From positions 124,001 through 188,000 of the forward strand of contig NZ_JAFMPW010000004.1 in NCBI RefSeq assembly GCF_026126425.1: DNA of 64,000 bases, read 5' to 3'. A model generated the notes under the pieces. The model saw nothing but the letters and a program-made list of their open reading frames with translations. It did not search any database and was not told the origin of the DNA. This document shows positions 10,101-17,137 of the stretch, piece after piece. The position numbers and the translations under genes were made by a program. Within the stretch, counting starts at the first letter, position 1. Every line of letters starts with the position of its first letter. Origin of the DNA: Muriicola sp. Z0-33 (GTDB taxonomy: Bacteria; Bacteroidota; Bacteroidia; Flavobacteriales; Flavobacteriaceae).

Positions 10101-10234
10101 AGCAAGCACAAGTCGGAGACGATCCTGATGGCACAAAAGCTTTATATGATGATGTTGAAATTCGAATTTTTAACTCATTAGAAGAGGCTATAAATTATAG
10201 GGATAATATCTATAATCCTTCAATTCAGAATTAG
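7148..10234 (+). CDS. Large modular surface lipoprotein with InlB-like, TSP3 and LRR parts
   Basis: The ATG at 7148 gives a 1028-residue protein with a lipoprotein signal peptide and lipobox FLITC (Cys20); an upstream TTG at 7130 is less likely. Residues about 37-105 resemble the divergent InlB B-repeat (EPFGVAEITPDKKVFNKGE, then FENWSGD). A middle beta-rich domain of unknown type follows, then a Gly-Asp linker (about 453-506), a thrombospondin type 3-like calcium motif (DLDEDGIDNEYDWCPD), short leucine-rich repeats (about 617-757), a second TSP3-like motif (DPDQDGDGVLNENDLCP, about 817) and a C-terminal jelly-roll-like domain. The order suggests an outer-membrane-anchored binding or adhesion protein. 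No enzyme motif is seen. The gene is flanked by two copies of a gene remnant, which suggests it arrived by insertion or duplication. Confidence 0.75.
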   Translation: MKTIKGISIVLFSILFLITCSKGDGESGNTDQPETFNLNISIEPFGVAEITPDKKVFNKGEIVQVRVNSITDKYEFENWSGDTSGNSNQVSVKMDSNKDITAHFSRIFQTLDLESDAASEEEVILDTATYQVIINKDVIGSKSLNIGDVITADTYLRKITEINESESELFLETEFVSMEEAFDKIDLEISEELVLDETSNESGKWGGIGILSQKESKGPIKLTISPPIEVVPGVELTGSYEFSITPNIKIDKPLFKPIKEINFSYNINSKTTLTASFQASNSIGGEVQVGNDIVFQPIVTAIAGIPVYIQPIVKLYAGVEASLTTDIQTSYVHELITTNTHRYYNGEWTTTKEKSENASFDKPELENTLESKIYLKPELIFKLYNLVGPFVDLELGAGAEVAMVDCVTWNTYGYIEMGAGFKMKILNRQFDVDWDIFSLEQVLNSGELGCSDSGDGTDDGTGDGTGDGSGDGSGDETGDGTGDGSGDGTGDGAGDGTDGVGDGTGGNSGNNLDLDEDGIDNEYDWCPDTPSGENVDSNGCALSQKTWVEDEAFEHYLETHSINAIYATAVDLGSPDSMGDGIIGNNLVRTSKVKIVERLNVSKQELNDPNITIRDLTGIEAFVALRTLEANDNELTSIDLGNNINLDALEIINNNLSTIDLSNNVALRGVDLSNNSLTTLDIYNNPILEAVRIDHNNISSLDFSSNPSIQRVYFSSNRVLNFVATSSMNTIVGQSNELEAMDLSNATSLLRLDVRNNRLTSLDISAAHPTAGTVALNNNLTCVQVNQEQLELAENNGYGNFALDPGVLVSLDCNNSSDPDQDGDGVLNENDLCPGTQIGTSVDINGCPINTSTNLLTNGSADQGTQNWIVFGDSGTESYSGQNVFFTKDIVDNASYLFQDVLIGSGNQSKYILLIGNLWVEDEVSGSITRHPSLYGYQMSGDTFIEAYMQGQDLWHDAPAGIWQERSGIYEILPNVDRIRLFLSQQAQVGDDPDGTKALYDDVEIRIFNSLEEAINYRDNIYNPSIQN
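8507..8667 (+). repeat. Gly-Asp-rich low-complexity tandem repeat
   Basis: Short units of 6 and 12 bp (ggagatgg-acaggtgat type) encode about 50 residues of GDGTGDGSGDG. It forms a flexible, acidic, probably calcium-binding linker inside the lipoprotein, just before the first TSP3-like motif. Open frames on the opposite strand here (Pro/Ser or His-rich) are artefacts of the repeat. Confidence 0.85.
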
Positions 10235-10247
10235 GTCATTAACTAAA

Positions 10248-10481
10248 TCATAAGACATAAGTAATACTCCAATCCCAAATACCAAAGGCTTTATCTGTTG
10301 GATAACTGACGTTGCCAAAACGGCGATTTAGGCGTTTTTTGAACACTTCGTAGTGTATGTGTCCAGTGTGCTCGACTTCGTAGATAAATCCCCAGTCTGT
10401 CTTGCTAATTTTGGCGAAAATGTAGCCTCTAAGATCAAGACCAATTTCTCTTTGTCCCTTTAAAACTCCAACTGCATCCAC
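10248..10481 (-). CDS. Small conserved hypothetical protein, possibly a remnant
   Basis: This 77-residue frame contains GFIYEVEHTGHIHYEVFKKRLNRRFGNVSYPT-type sequence ending DKAFGIWDWSITYVL. I believe such short proteins with SYP-x-x-KAFGIWAW tails occur in Bacteroidota, but no function is known to me. It may lack its proper N terminus, since it overlaps the end of the nuclease fragment at 10460. A decayed partial copy lies at 6883-6962. No signal peptide or membrane segment is visible. Confidence 0.5.
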   Translation of the reverse strand: MDAVGVLKGQREIGLDLRGYIFAKISKTDWGFIYEVEHTGHIHYEVFKKRLNRRFGNVSYPTDKAFGIWDWSITYVL

Positions 10482-10690
10482 AAAGGTCTATGATCAGAAA
10501 TGTAATACCTTAAATAAGCCCGAAAATCTTTACCAGACATATTGTTCCATAAATCTGGAAATATCTTGGTATCAAAATCAAATAAGCCGTGTTTTACGAT
10601 TTTGGATTTAATTGATGGTAGAAATGCTATTTGGTCGTACATTTTGTCATCTGTTAAAGAACTAAAAGAAGAACCAAAAAAGTACTTCAA
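10460..10690 (-). pseudogene. C-terminal fragment of endonuclease/exonuclease/phosphatase protein
   Basis: The 76-residue frame ends RAYLRYYISDHRPLWMQLEF. The SDHRPLW motif carries the conserved Asp-His pair of the EEP (DNase I/AP endonuclease-like) fold, and DDKMYDQIAFLP resembles the preceding strand. A full EEP domain needs about 250 residues, so the N-terminal two thirds are missing; stops lie just upstream. It sits directly downstream of a strong terminator, which also argues against expression. Confidence 0.7.
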
Positions 10691-10711
10691 CGAACTTAGG
10701 CATCAGCCAAT

Positions 10712-10741
10712 AAAAAAGCCCCTCGTTCAAGGGGCTTTTTT
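10712..10741. terminator. Bidirectional Rho-independent terminator
   Basis: A 12-bp perfect stem (aaaaaagcccct / aggggctttttt) with a 6-nt loop is flanked by A and T runs, so it can work on both strands. On the minus strand it follows the sorting-domain fragment ending at 10743 by one base; on the plus strand it would stop read-through from the lipoprotein gene. Confidence 0.9.
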
Positions 10742-10742
10742 T

Positions 10743-11012
10743 CTATTTTCTGACCACTAAGGGTACTTTGCCTACAACACCCGTATCATTGATAACACTC
10801 ATATAATATACCCCAGCCGGTAATTCGGTGGTAGTCATGATATAAGTGTCTCCCTTAGACAATTCTGGTGTGCTTTGGTTCACCAGGACTCTTCCCTGAA
10901 CATCGTGAATCATAATACCCTGGATGGCCACATCCGGATTCTCCATGGAAACCGTTACTTTGCTGATCGCAGGATTCGGATATAATATCAGGTTGCCAAT
11001 GCCTGACCATAT
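10743..11012 (-). pseudogene. C-terminal sorting domain of a type IX secreted protein, truncated
   Basis: The minus-strand frame opens after a stop at 11013-11015 and reads WSGIGNLILYPNPAISKVTV, then DVQGRVLVNQ, TTELPAGVYYMSVI and a basic end VVRK. This is the classic type A C-terminal sorting domain of the type IX secretion system (YPNP start, LPAGVYY). The rest of the secreted protein is gone. A strong terminator follows immediately, as expected for the true 3' end of a gene. An ATG at 10946 exists but lies inside the domain. Confidence 0.8.
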
Positions 11013-11179
11013 TTAAAAGCGACCGTACCGATTATCTCGTCCTTTTCAATATCCCATTTAACCTCAAAATAGAACTGCTCTATAGCATAGAGAACAAACT
11101 TTATATTGCCGTTGGTATAAATATCAAGGAACTTGCCTTTGGCAAATACGGTATCCCATTGCTCATCTTCTGAAAGCAT
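10988..11179 (-). CDS. Small hypothetical protein, probably truncated
   Basis: A 63-residue frame (AKGKFLDIYTNGNIKFVLYA, then FYFEVKWDIEKDEIIGTVAF, ending FKYGQALAT) resembles small cytosolic Bacteroidota proteins of about 70 residues that I cannot name. Its end overlaps the sorting-domain fragment in another frame, so its own C terminus was probably lost at the junction near 11000. No domain or motif is recognised. Confidence 0.35.
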   Translation of the reverse strand: MLSEDEQWDTVFAKGKFLDIYTNGNIKFVLYAIEQFYFEVKWDIEKDEIIGTVAFKYGQALAT

Positions 11180-11315
11180 TGTATTGATAGAGAGTAATGA
11201 TAAATCTTATTATTTTTTTACATCTTGTAAATTAAGGATAAGGTTTTAGAGGTATCTATAATACAGGGATAAAATAGTATCTTCATGTACTTTCTTAACA
11301 CTAGATATAAAATAT

Positions 11316-12938
11316 ATGGAACTAATCACCATAGCCCTTGAATTAGTTGTCATTACTATTTCAGAGAACAAGGAGGTGCCTGATGTAGATTCAGCTCCTA
11401 ACAACTTTGTTTCCGATTCTGTAAGATGGATTTATACATGGTTGGAAAGAGGAGAATATGTTGGACTCATTACGAAGTTAGAAGAGGAACCCGATTCTCC
11501 TAATCTTAGAGAAGAGTTAAGGTTGGCTATGATCAAAAGGGCAGAAGCAGTTACACGATTTACGCAGGAACTAGAGTGGTGGATTAAAGAATCTAAAAAG
11601 CCAAATCCTAAAATAAGGATGACACAATCAGGTGTTTTAATATTTGAAGACACAAATATTAAAGCACAAAGAGATAATATTTCTAAGGATATAATAAGCA
11701 AAGGAAATATTCAAATTGGCAGCAATTATAATTTAGGGGATTTTGGTATAGTTGGATCGGATGGTCCGGAAGGATCCAATAAATCGAGGAGCATAATTAA
11801 AATGCAAGGCAATAGGATTGAAGACCAACAGAGGGAATCAGTGGATTCTCTAACGACAGGTAATGGTCTAAAAACTAATTCCAAGAGTAAAAATATTGGT
11901 GAGCAGTCAAATGCAAAAAAATTCACAACAATTGATGTATTCTATGCTACTGATAGAAAAAAAACGGGGCATTCAAAACCTACTAAGAAATATGGTGGGG
12001 AGAGAAATAACTTAGCAGATAGTAATCAAGAACCTCTTCAATATGGCATTTGTAAAGTTAGTATCCCATCAAATCATGAGGTAGGGAAAATAGAAGCTCC
12101 TAAATGGTGGAAATTCGAATTTACTTCTAATCCTGAAAAACATATTGTCTTGAAAAAAGTACAAGAGAGTTCAAAAGATACATTTTTTCATGAAATGAAT
12201 GTGGCCATTCAATCCAGGAAAAAGGAAGAAGCTTTTGTATTTGTTCATGGATATAATGTGACATTCGCAGAGGCCGCAAAACGTACCGCACAAATTGCCT
12301 TTGATCTTAATTTCAATGGCGCACCAATTATGTACAGTTGGCCCTCTAATGGATTAATGGCTTCGTATACAATGGATGAAGCAAATATCGAATGGACCCA
12401 ACCCCATTTACAAAATTTCCTGAATGACATTATGCATAAATCAACTGCCAAGACTATCCATTTAATTGCCCACAGCATGGGCAATCGAGCCTTAACCAGA
12501 GCGTTTGCTGATTTAAGCAATAACCATAAGAAAGTGGTAAGTAAGAAATTTAAAAAAGTAATTTTGACAGCTCCGGACATAGATGCAGATGTATTCAAAA
12601 ATCAAATTGCTCCCGCAATGCTTAAATCCAAATCTCATATAACCTTATATGCCTCTTCAAATGACTTAGCACTCATAGCCTCGAAGAAAGTTCATGGCTA
12701 TCCTCGTGCAGGTGATTCAGGAGAGAAATTATTAGTGCTTAAGGGGATTGAAACTATTGATGCTTCAGACGTCAATACAGGACTTCTCGGACATTCATAC
12801 TTCGCAGAAAGTTTAGATATTATAACCGATATTTTCAAAATAATACACGAAGGAGTTCAAGCTTCTGAGAGGAAAGACTTAACGATAAAATCAGATGACC
12901 GGGGGGATTATTGGATAGTTCCAGGTAAAACTGTATAA
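11316..12938 (+). CDS. DUF900-type alpha/beta hydrolase with extra N-terminal module
   Basis: This 540-residue protein has a C-terminal alpha/beta hydrolase domain (about 205-510) of the DUF900 esterase/lipase-like group: DVFYATDR start, oxyanion motif FVHGYN (309-314), nucleophile elbow AHSMGN with Ser387, acid APDIDADVF (Asp421 or 423) and catalytic His493 in GHSYF. Residues 1-110 are a mostly helical module (YTWLERGEYVG, then LRLAMIKRAEAVTRF), followed by a low-complexity linker with ISKGNIQIGSNYNLGD. In predicted NTPase-based conflict systems, enzymes are often tethered through small N-terminal adaptor domains, and the convergent neighbour is a TIR-WD40 protein; a role as an effector is inference. 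No signal peptide is seen. The substrate is unknown. Confidence 0.75.
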   Translation: MELITIALELVVITISENKEVPDVDSAPNNFVSDSVRWIYTWLERGEYVGLITKLEEEPDSPNLREELRLAMIKRAEAVTRFTQELEWWIKESKKPNPKIRMTQSGVLIFEDTNIKAQRDNISKDIISKGNIQIGSNYNLGDFGIVGSDGPEGSNKSRSIIKMQGNRIEDQQRESVDSLTTGNGLKTNSKSKNIGEQSNAKKFTTIDVFYATDRKKTGHSKPTKKYGGERNNLADSNQEPLQYGICKVSIPSNHEVGKIEAPKWWKFEFTSNPEKHIVLKKVQESSKDTFFHEMNVAIQSRKKEEAFVFVHGYNVTFAEAAKRTAQIAFDLNFNGAPIMYSWPSNGLMASYTMDEANIEWTQPHLQNFLNDIMHKSTAKTIHLIAHSMGNRALTRAFADLSNNHKKVVSKKFKKVILTAPDIDADVFKNQIAPAMLKSKSHITLYASSNDLALIASKKVHGYPRAGDSGEKLLVLKGIETIDASDVNTGLLGHSYFAESLDIITDIFKIIHEGVQASERKDLTIKSDDRGDYWIVPGKTV

Positions 12939-13137
12939 CCTCTTCCCTTACATGCATCCTTTGAGACGAAATTAATCACATTTGTTTTTTGATAAACACT
13001 GGATTAATCTTTAAATAAATTCTTATATGCCCGTTGAATTATCAGAATTGTCACTTATTGGTTTCACTTCTTGGCCTTTTTAATTGGTAAATAATGATTA
13101 AATTTTACATCATTTTAAAAGACTTAATTAGTCAACA

Positions 13138-15789
13138 CTAATTATTTTTTATCTTATACTTCAGTTTCTGAGCGCTGGACAAGGGCGCAATCTTGTTATT
13201 TTTTAGAAAATCTTCCATAGGCTTGACTACCTGGTATAAACGGGCAGTTCCCTTTCCAGTGTTTCCATCTCCAGAGCCACTAATAATTGTTCCGTTAGTA
13301 GAGAATGCCACAGCAAATATTGCTTCGTTATGACCCATAAATTCTTGTAATATATTTCCATTCAAATCCCGTAATCGCGTATAGGATAATGAGCCAATTA
13401 ATATTGAATTTCCATTTGGTGAAAAAGCTAAAGAAGTAACTGGATCATTAGAATTAATTATTTCACGCACATCATCAGTATTCAAATCCCATAAATTCAC
13501 AATCCCATCGTATGAACATGTTAGAATTGAATTACCATCTGGGGAAAATATAGCGAATTCAATCGGCATACTATGATAATGCGTAATCCCTTGTTTCAAT
13601 TCTCCACCAATGTCCCATAAACGTACCGAAGTTTCAGAAACGGTTAATATCTTGTTTCCCTCAGTTGCAAAAGCTACTCCTCGGACTACACCCTCATGGT
13701 TTGCAAATTCTCGAATCAGTCCACCGTTCCAATCCCATAATCTAGCTGTTAGATCCGAATGACCAGTGAGAATGGTTTTTCGATCGGGTGAAAAAGCCAT
13801 GGCAGAAATTGAATCTTTGGTAACTTTAAATTCTTTTATAACATCTCCATTTAAATCCCATATTTTGGCCGTATTATCCAAGGAGCCCGTTATAATATTT
13901 TTGCCATCTTGTGAAAAAGCTGCTGAAATCACCCAACCATTATGACCCTCATATTTTTGAAGTAAATTGCCTTCTAAATCCCATAAACGAGCAGTGCGGT
14001 CTCTTGACCCAGTTAGAATAGTCGCTCCATCTCGTGAAAAGGCTAAAGAAGAGATAAAATCATTGTGACCAGAAAACTCCTGAAGTAAATCTTTTTTCAA
14101 TTCCCATAAGCGCGAAGTCATGTCGTGAGACCCGGTAAGAATGAAATTTCCAATGGGAGCAAAAGCGACGGATGAAATTGGAGCTGTATGCCCCTTAAAC
14201 TCTTGTAGTAGTTCACCTTTCAAATTCCACAAACGTGCTGTCCTATCTATTGAACCCGTAAGAATACTGTCTCCTTCCCTTGAAAAGGTTACTGAAGTGA
14301 CATTGTCCGTGTGTCCTTCAAATTTACGTATCAAATTGCCATTTAAATCCCATAAGCTGGCTATTTTCTCAGAAGAACCTACTAATATTTTTTTTCCATC
14401 TGGTGAAAAAGATACATCCCAAATCGCATTGGAATGACTTCCAATTTTTCGCATCCATTGTCCATTTAATTCCCACAAGTAGACTTCATTGAACAATGTT
14501 CCAATTAATATTTTATCCCCCTCTGGTGAAAAAGCAACTGACATAATTTGCCCAGAATGACTAATATAAAACGGTAATAAATTTTCTAGAGACGAAGATG
14601 GCCAAATTTCATTTCCATTCAAATCCCACAATCTTGCTGTAGCATCGTCAGATCCGGTTAGTATTTTAGTCCCATCTGGTGAAAATACTGCCGAACGTAC
14701 AGCGGCAGAATGCCCTACAAATTCTTGAATGGATTCTCCATTTAATTTCCACAATCTTGCTGTGCTGTCCTGGGAAGCTGTAAGAATCTTGTCTCCTTGT
14801 GATGAGAAAGCCACGGAAGATATTGGACCGGTATGCCCTTTAAAAATTTGAATCAATTTTCCGTTTAAATCCCATAAATGAGCATCATTTTCCAATGATC
14901 CCGTTAAGATGTTTTGGCCATCTGGCGAAAAGGCTACCGACTGAATAAAATTTGTTTCTTTTGAGACAATGTTATAAAAATTATTTTCCCGATATATTTT
15001 AAGGGCGTCTCTATAAGGATCGTCTGAATTATTTATTTTCATTGCATTTTCTGCTAATCTCAAGGCCAGCGTTGGATCCTCATACTTTTGCCTGTTGACT
15101 TCTGAATTGAGATAATTAGCTTCGGCCTCTTTGCGATTACTCTCTGCACGTTTATAAAATATAAACGTAGCGATTAGGAGAAAGCAAAGTGAAATAAAGA
15201 TGGTATTTCTAAGAACCATCATTTTGCGATGTGTTGTAACTTCTTCACTTGCCAAGTCATTAGGTGTCTTATTGTGTAGTTTAGCCGCTACCTTTAGTAC
15301 CTCCTTATTAAAAATGGGATTATTTAAAGATAAGTCTTCTTCTGTTTTGGATTGGCGGAGGTCAATATAAAATGGTTCTAATTTAAACTTATCATCAAGT
15401 ACTGGAGGTAGTGAATTATTATCTGGATTTTGATAACAATTATTTGCGTTATCCCAAATCATTTCGCCTTCAGTCAATGCTATTAAAATAGTTTTGACAG
15501 CTTTATCTTTAGGTTTATGTTCTAGCCAGTATTCAACTTCTTTATTTACCCATTCTGACTTTTCCGACTGAGGTGATGCTAAAAGTATAAGGTATTCAGA
15601 CTGGTCTAACGCCTTGGTAATGTTGTCCCAGAGATGAGGAGAAGCTGAAAGACTGGATTCATCTCTAAAAATTTCAAGGTTTCGCTTTTTGTACCAGGGT
15701 TTGGCAAACTTTTGCAATGCAGTCTGTAGCGCTGGCGCAAACTTATTATCCGCTTCGTGAGAGTATGAAATGAAAGCATTGTACTTCAT
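13138..15789 (-). CDS. TIR domain-TM-WD40 repeat protein
   Basis: This 883-residue protein starts with a TIR domain (KYNAFISYSHEAD, residues 1-145) that keeps the Glu84 in SEWVNKE expected of NAD-cleaving TIR domains. One membrane helix spans about 195-213. A charged helical stretch and the segment DPTLALRLAENAMKI (238-252) follow, as seen between the membrane segment and propeller in many STAND/WD40 proteins. From about 280 to 865 there are 14 WD40 repeats (pattern VAFSPDGxxILTGSxDxTARLWDLNG), enough for two seven-bladed propellers. There is no NTPase domain. TIR proteins of this kind sense a trigger and deplete NAD or make a nucleotide signal, often in phage defence; here that role is inferred. 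It converges with the hydrolase gene. Confidence 0.88.
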   Translation of the reverse strand: MKYNAFISYSHEADNKFAPALQTALQKFAKPWYKKRNLEIFRDESSLSASPHLWDNITKALDQSEYLILLASPQSEKSEWVNKEVEYWLEHKPKDKAVKTILIALTEGEMIWDNANNCYQNPDNNSLPPVLDDKFKLEPFYIDLRQSKTEEDLSLNNPIFNKEVLKVAAKLHNKTPNDLASEEVTTHRKMMVLRNTIFISLCFLLIATFIFYKRAESNRKEAEANYLNSEVNRQKYEDPTLALRLAENAMKINNSDDPYRDALKIYRENNFYNIVSKETNFIQSVAFSPDGQNILTGSLENDAHLWDLNGKLIQIFKGHTGPISSVAFSSQGDKILTASQDSTARLWKLNGESIQEFVGHSAAVRSAVFSPDGTKILTGSDDATARLWDLNGNEIWPSSSLENLLPFYISHSGQIMSVAFSPEGDKILIGTLFNEVYLWELNGQWMRKIGSHSNAIWDVSFSPDGKKILVGSSEKIASLWDLNGNLIRKFEGHTDNVTSVTFSREGDSILTGSIDRTARLWNLKGELLQEFKGHTAPISSVAFAPIGNFILTGSHDMTSRLWELKKDLLQEFSGHNDFISSLAFSRDGATILTGSRDRTARLWDLEGNLLQKYEGHNGWVISAAFSQDGKNIITGSLDNTAKIWDLNGDVIKEFKVTKDSISAMAFSPDRKTILTGHSDLTARLWDWNGGLIREFANHEGVVRGVAFATEGNKILTVSETSVRLWDIGGELKQGITHYHSMPIEFAIFSPDGNSILTCSYDGIVNLWDLNTDDVREIINSNDPVTSLAFSPNGNSILIGSLSYTRLRDLNGNILQEFMGHNEAIFAVAFSTNGTIISGSGDGNTGKGTARLYQVVKPMEDFLKNNKIAPLSSAQKLKYKIKNN

Positions 15790-16247
15790 AATAAATCATG
15801 TCGACCTTTGATATGTCTCTTATAGTCCGTACATCAATTTACTGATATTATTTCACATGATGAATGTCTCGTTTATTATTAGAAACAATAGTCGATTATA
15901 AAAAGTATTATTTTCAACTTGGATTGAGAGTTAATGATTATTTAAAAGAGAAAGTGAAATCGCCAAAGGCATAGTTTCTTGTATACTCAGGAGTCAACTT
16001 CATCCAATCTGTACTTTGTTCGCATCATGTTTAATTTATTTTTGATTTCGTTCTAACGGAGACTCAGCGACGAAGGAGCTAATTCTTGTACGCTGGGTTT
16101 TTCACTAAATACCCAATTAGTAGCTGCCACTGAATTTAATTAAGAGGATTTTTCCTATATTCCAAAAGCAAGCCTAAAGGTTAGAATTGATCTTTTTACA
16201 CTTGAATCAGATTTTTATTTCTAATCACAATTTAATATTCTTTACCA
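15790..16247. other. Divergent intergenic region, no gene seen
   Basis: This 458-bp gap lies between the divergently transcribed TIR-WD40 gene and the gene at 16248. It should contain two promoters, but no strong consensus was identified. No ORF longer than a few dozen codons and no RNA gene was recognised. Confidence 0.45.
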
Positions 16248-16979
16248 ATGAGTGGATTAGCGAAAAGTTTTCAAAAGGCAATTAAAAGAGAATTAGGAAC
16301 CAATGCGGCCTGGTTACCTGTTTCCAATACATTGAAAATAGGGGATTACGGATTTTTTGAAGACGGGGTTTTCAGATCTATAGGGAATATCACGGACAAA
16401 TATCCCGGTATTGAGCTTAAGATTGCTATTGGATCTCCCACCAAAATCAATTTCACTTCAGAGGGGACAAAAACCTTTAAACTAGACGCCGGTGGTAATA
16501 CTACCAATTCCTTTGAGGCCTTAGGGGAAGCAAATGCGTCGCTTAAATTTGCTTTTAACAAAAGTGATTCTGTGGTTGTCAAAGCCAGTGAAGTTGGGGT
16601 AGATCAACTCCAGAATATAGAAAGTGTAGCTAATGTGCTGGCATCAAAATCTGACTGGAAAAACAAATTCAAGGTGGTCTCTGCGGCTTATACGGCAAAA
16701 AACTGCCTTATTGTCTGCGCAAGGGAAGCCGGAACAGAGTTTGCCATAAATGCCAATGCTAATATTTTAAAGGAAATTGACGCAGGTAAAGTCAACGGTT
16801 CAATTGAAACAACCTCCTCTAACAACAGTACCTTTGAATCAATCGGCGAAACCGGGGTGATTGCCATCAGACTTTTTAAGCTGAATATCTTCAATCAGTT
16901 ACGCATGCGCGGCCCTGCCTCCACAGCCAGTGTGGAAATTCAGGAAATCTTCGATATGGATCCAGAAGATGATTTTTAA
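16248..16979 (+). CDS. Unrecognised 243-residue protein
   Basis: I do not recognise the family with certainty. The protein begins MSGLAKSFQKAIKRELGTNA, an amphipathic helix, then WLPVSNTL and IGDYGFFEDGVFRSIGNI, followed by alternating beta-like segments and a short acidic tail (DMDPEDDF). There is no signal peptide or obvious membrane helix. The middle has an Ala/Ser/Thr-rich beta pattern, which together with the short C-terminal tail loosely recalls small pore-forming folds such as bacterial gasdermins, but no diagnostic motif or N-terminal acylation cysteine is visible, so this is speculation. Its place beside TIR-WD40 and STAND-LRR genes suggests it may belong to the same accessory defence set. 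Confidence 0.6.
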   Translation: MSGLAKSFQKAIKRELGTNAAWLPVSNTLKIGDYGFFEDGVFRSIGNITDKYPGIELKIAIGSPTKINFTSEGTKTFKLDAGGNTTNSFEALGEANASLKFAFNKSDSVVVKASEVGVDQLQNIESVANVLASKSDWKNKFKVVSAAYTAKNCLIVCAREAGTEFAINANANILKEIDAGKVNGSIETTSSNNSTFESIGETGVIAIRLFKLNIFNQLRMRGPASTASVEIQEIFDMDPEDDF

Positions 16980-17033
16980 AAAACAAGAAGATTAGAGCAT
17001 TGAAATTTAAAGGTAAAATTTAGCTGATGTAAG

Positions 17034-17060
17034 TCGCTCGTTTTTTTGTCAAAAAAGCGA
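17034..17060. other. Stem-loop after the 16248 gene
   Basis: The sequence tcgct-cg-ttttt pairs with aaaaaagcga across a short loop, giving a 10-bp stem with a 2-nt bulge. It lies between two convergent genes, but no T-run follows on either strand beyond the stem itself, so termination is only possible. Confidence 0.35.
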
Positions 17061-17137
17061 AACGCAACCTGAGGCAATGCTATTTCTGGGAATCCTCCCG
17101 GCAATATCCGGGAAAAATCCCATTCTCCATAAAACAC

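Noticed and set aside
16248-16979. Firm assignment as a bacterial gasdermin
   Set aside because: No diagnostic motif, no N-terminal cysteine for acylation and no adjacent caspase-like protease could be seen; kept only as a speculation.
17098-17113. Hairpin cccgg-caatat-ccggg as a terminator of the Gfo/Idh gene
   Set aside because: The 5-bp stem has no T-run on the minus strand, where the gene ends.
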